Positions 13,364 through 13,403 of a stretch of DNA of 13,403 bases are shown piece by piece. Where the stretch lies: positions 1-13,403 of the forward strand of contig JBDHZU010000047.1 in assembly GCA_039812085.1 (NCBI GenBank), written 5' to 3'. This stretch comes from JBDHZU01 sp039812085 (GTDB lineage Bacteria; Actinomycetota; Actinomycetes; S36-B12; UBA10799). The notes under the pieces are model-generated. The model made no database searches. It was given only the letters and a program-made list of their open reading frames with translations, and had not been told where the DNA came from. Made by a program: the position numbers and the translations under genes. How positions within the stretch are numbered: the stretch's first letter is position 1; every line of letters starts with the position of its first letter.

Positions 13364-13403
13364 AACACCGGCGGAAAATCCAAGTCCAAATTGACCTTGA
13401 TCA
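13354..13403 (-). CDS. Possible C-terminal end of a convergent gene, cut off by the window edge
   Basis: On the minus strand a frame open from the right edge encodes IKVNLDLDFPPVLAV and then TGA at 13356-13354. The alternating hydrophobic pattern looks protein-like, and an 18-base gap to the oxidase stop matches the tight convergent spacing seen elsewhere in this window. Fifteen residues are far too few to name a family, and it may be chance. Confidence 0.3.
   Translation of the reverse strand, partial: IKVNLDLDFPPVLAV

Noticed and set aside
1..13403. tRNA or rRNA genes, insertion sequences, CRISPR arrays, riboswitches
   Set aside because: The gaps between genes are all under about 150 bases and none shows cloverleaf sequences, terminal inverted repeats with a transposase, or regularly spaced repeats; no riboswitch-type conserved leader was recognised upstream of the purine genes.

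Overview
The window is a dense, mostly housekeeping stretch of chromosome from a high-GC Gram-positive bacterium (Actinomycetota). Four things point there: the purB/purD/purA/fba/pyrE proteins have actinobacterial-type motifs; there is a DUF3151 gene, a family essentially confined to this phylum; GTG starts are frequent; and the order purA - DUF3151 - fba with a nearby dedA-family gene, TrmH-type methyltransferase and pyrE recalls the mycobacterial neighbourhood (recalled from memory, not searched). The GC content by eye is moderate, perhaps in the upper 50s per cent. That would fit a small-genome freshwater or marine actinobacterium, but genus cannot be fixed from this sequence.

Layout. Positions 1-2397 (minus strand) hold purD followed by purB, fused by a GTGA stop/start overlap; purB runs off the left edge. 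Positions 2451-3131 (plus strand) hold a two-gene toxin-antitoxin module: a Phd/YefM-like antitoxin and a PIN-domain VapC-like toxin, overlapping by ATGA and lying between the purine genes. Positions 3135-4912 (minus) hold DUF3151 then purA. Positions 5022-5993 (plus) encode an exported protein with two carboxypeptidase-regulatory-like beta-sandwich repeats and a very lysine-rich tail. Positions 6026-7051 (minus) are class II fructose-bisphosphate aldolase. Positions 7163-7807 (plus) are a SPOUT/TrmH RNA methyltransferase. Positions 7828-9050 (minus) are a pyrE-dedA operon. Positions 9198-9677 (plus) are a small alpha/beta-hydrolase-like protein. Positions 9674-10792 (minus) are a divergent acyl-CoA-dehydrogenase-fold flavoprotein. 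Positions 10897-13335 (plus) hold a PLP aminotransferase of the DapC/kynurenine-aminotransferase type and an FMN-dependent lactate 2-monooxygenase-like enzyme. The last 50 bases may contain the 3' end of a convergent gene.

Functionally, purD, purB and purA serve purine synthesis (PurB and PurA together make AMP from IMP), pyrE makes OMP for pyrimidines, and fba is glycolytic/gluconeogenic. The non-core elements are the toxin-antitoxin module, the exported basic-tailed protein and the two degenerate enzyme-fold proteins. Genes are packed very tightly: convergent pairs are separated by 3, 20 or 32 bases or overlap at their stop codons, and the largest gap between genes is about 150 bases. I saw no tRNA, rRNA, insertion sequence, CRISPR array or phage gene. 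The most informative non-coding signals are a duplicated palindromic operator candidate at the antitoxin promoter and several start codons lying 6-8 bases after a TANNNT box, which suggests leaderless mRNAs. I do not see a convincing new multi-gene system here.
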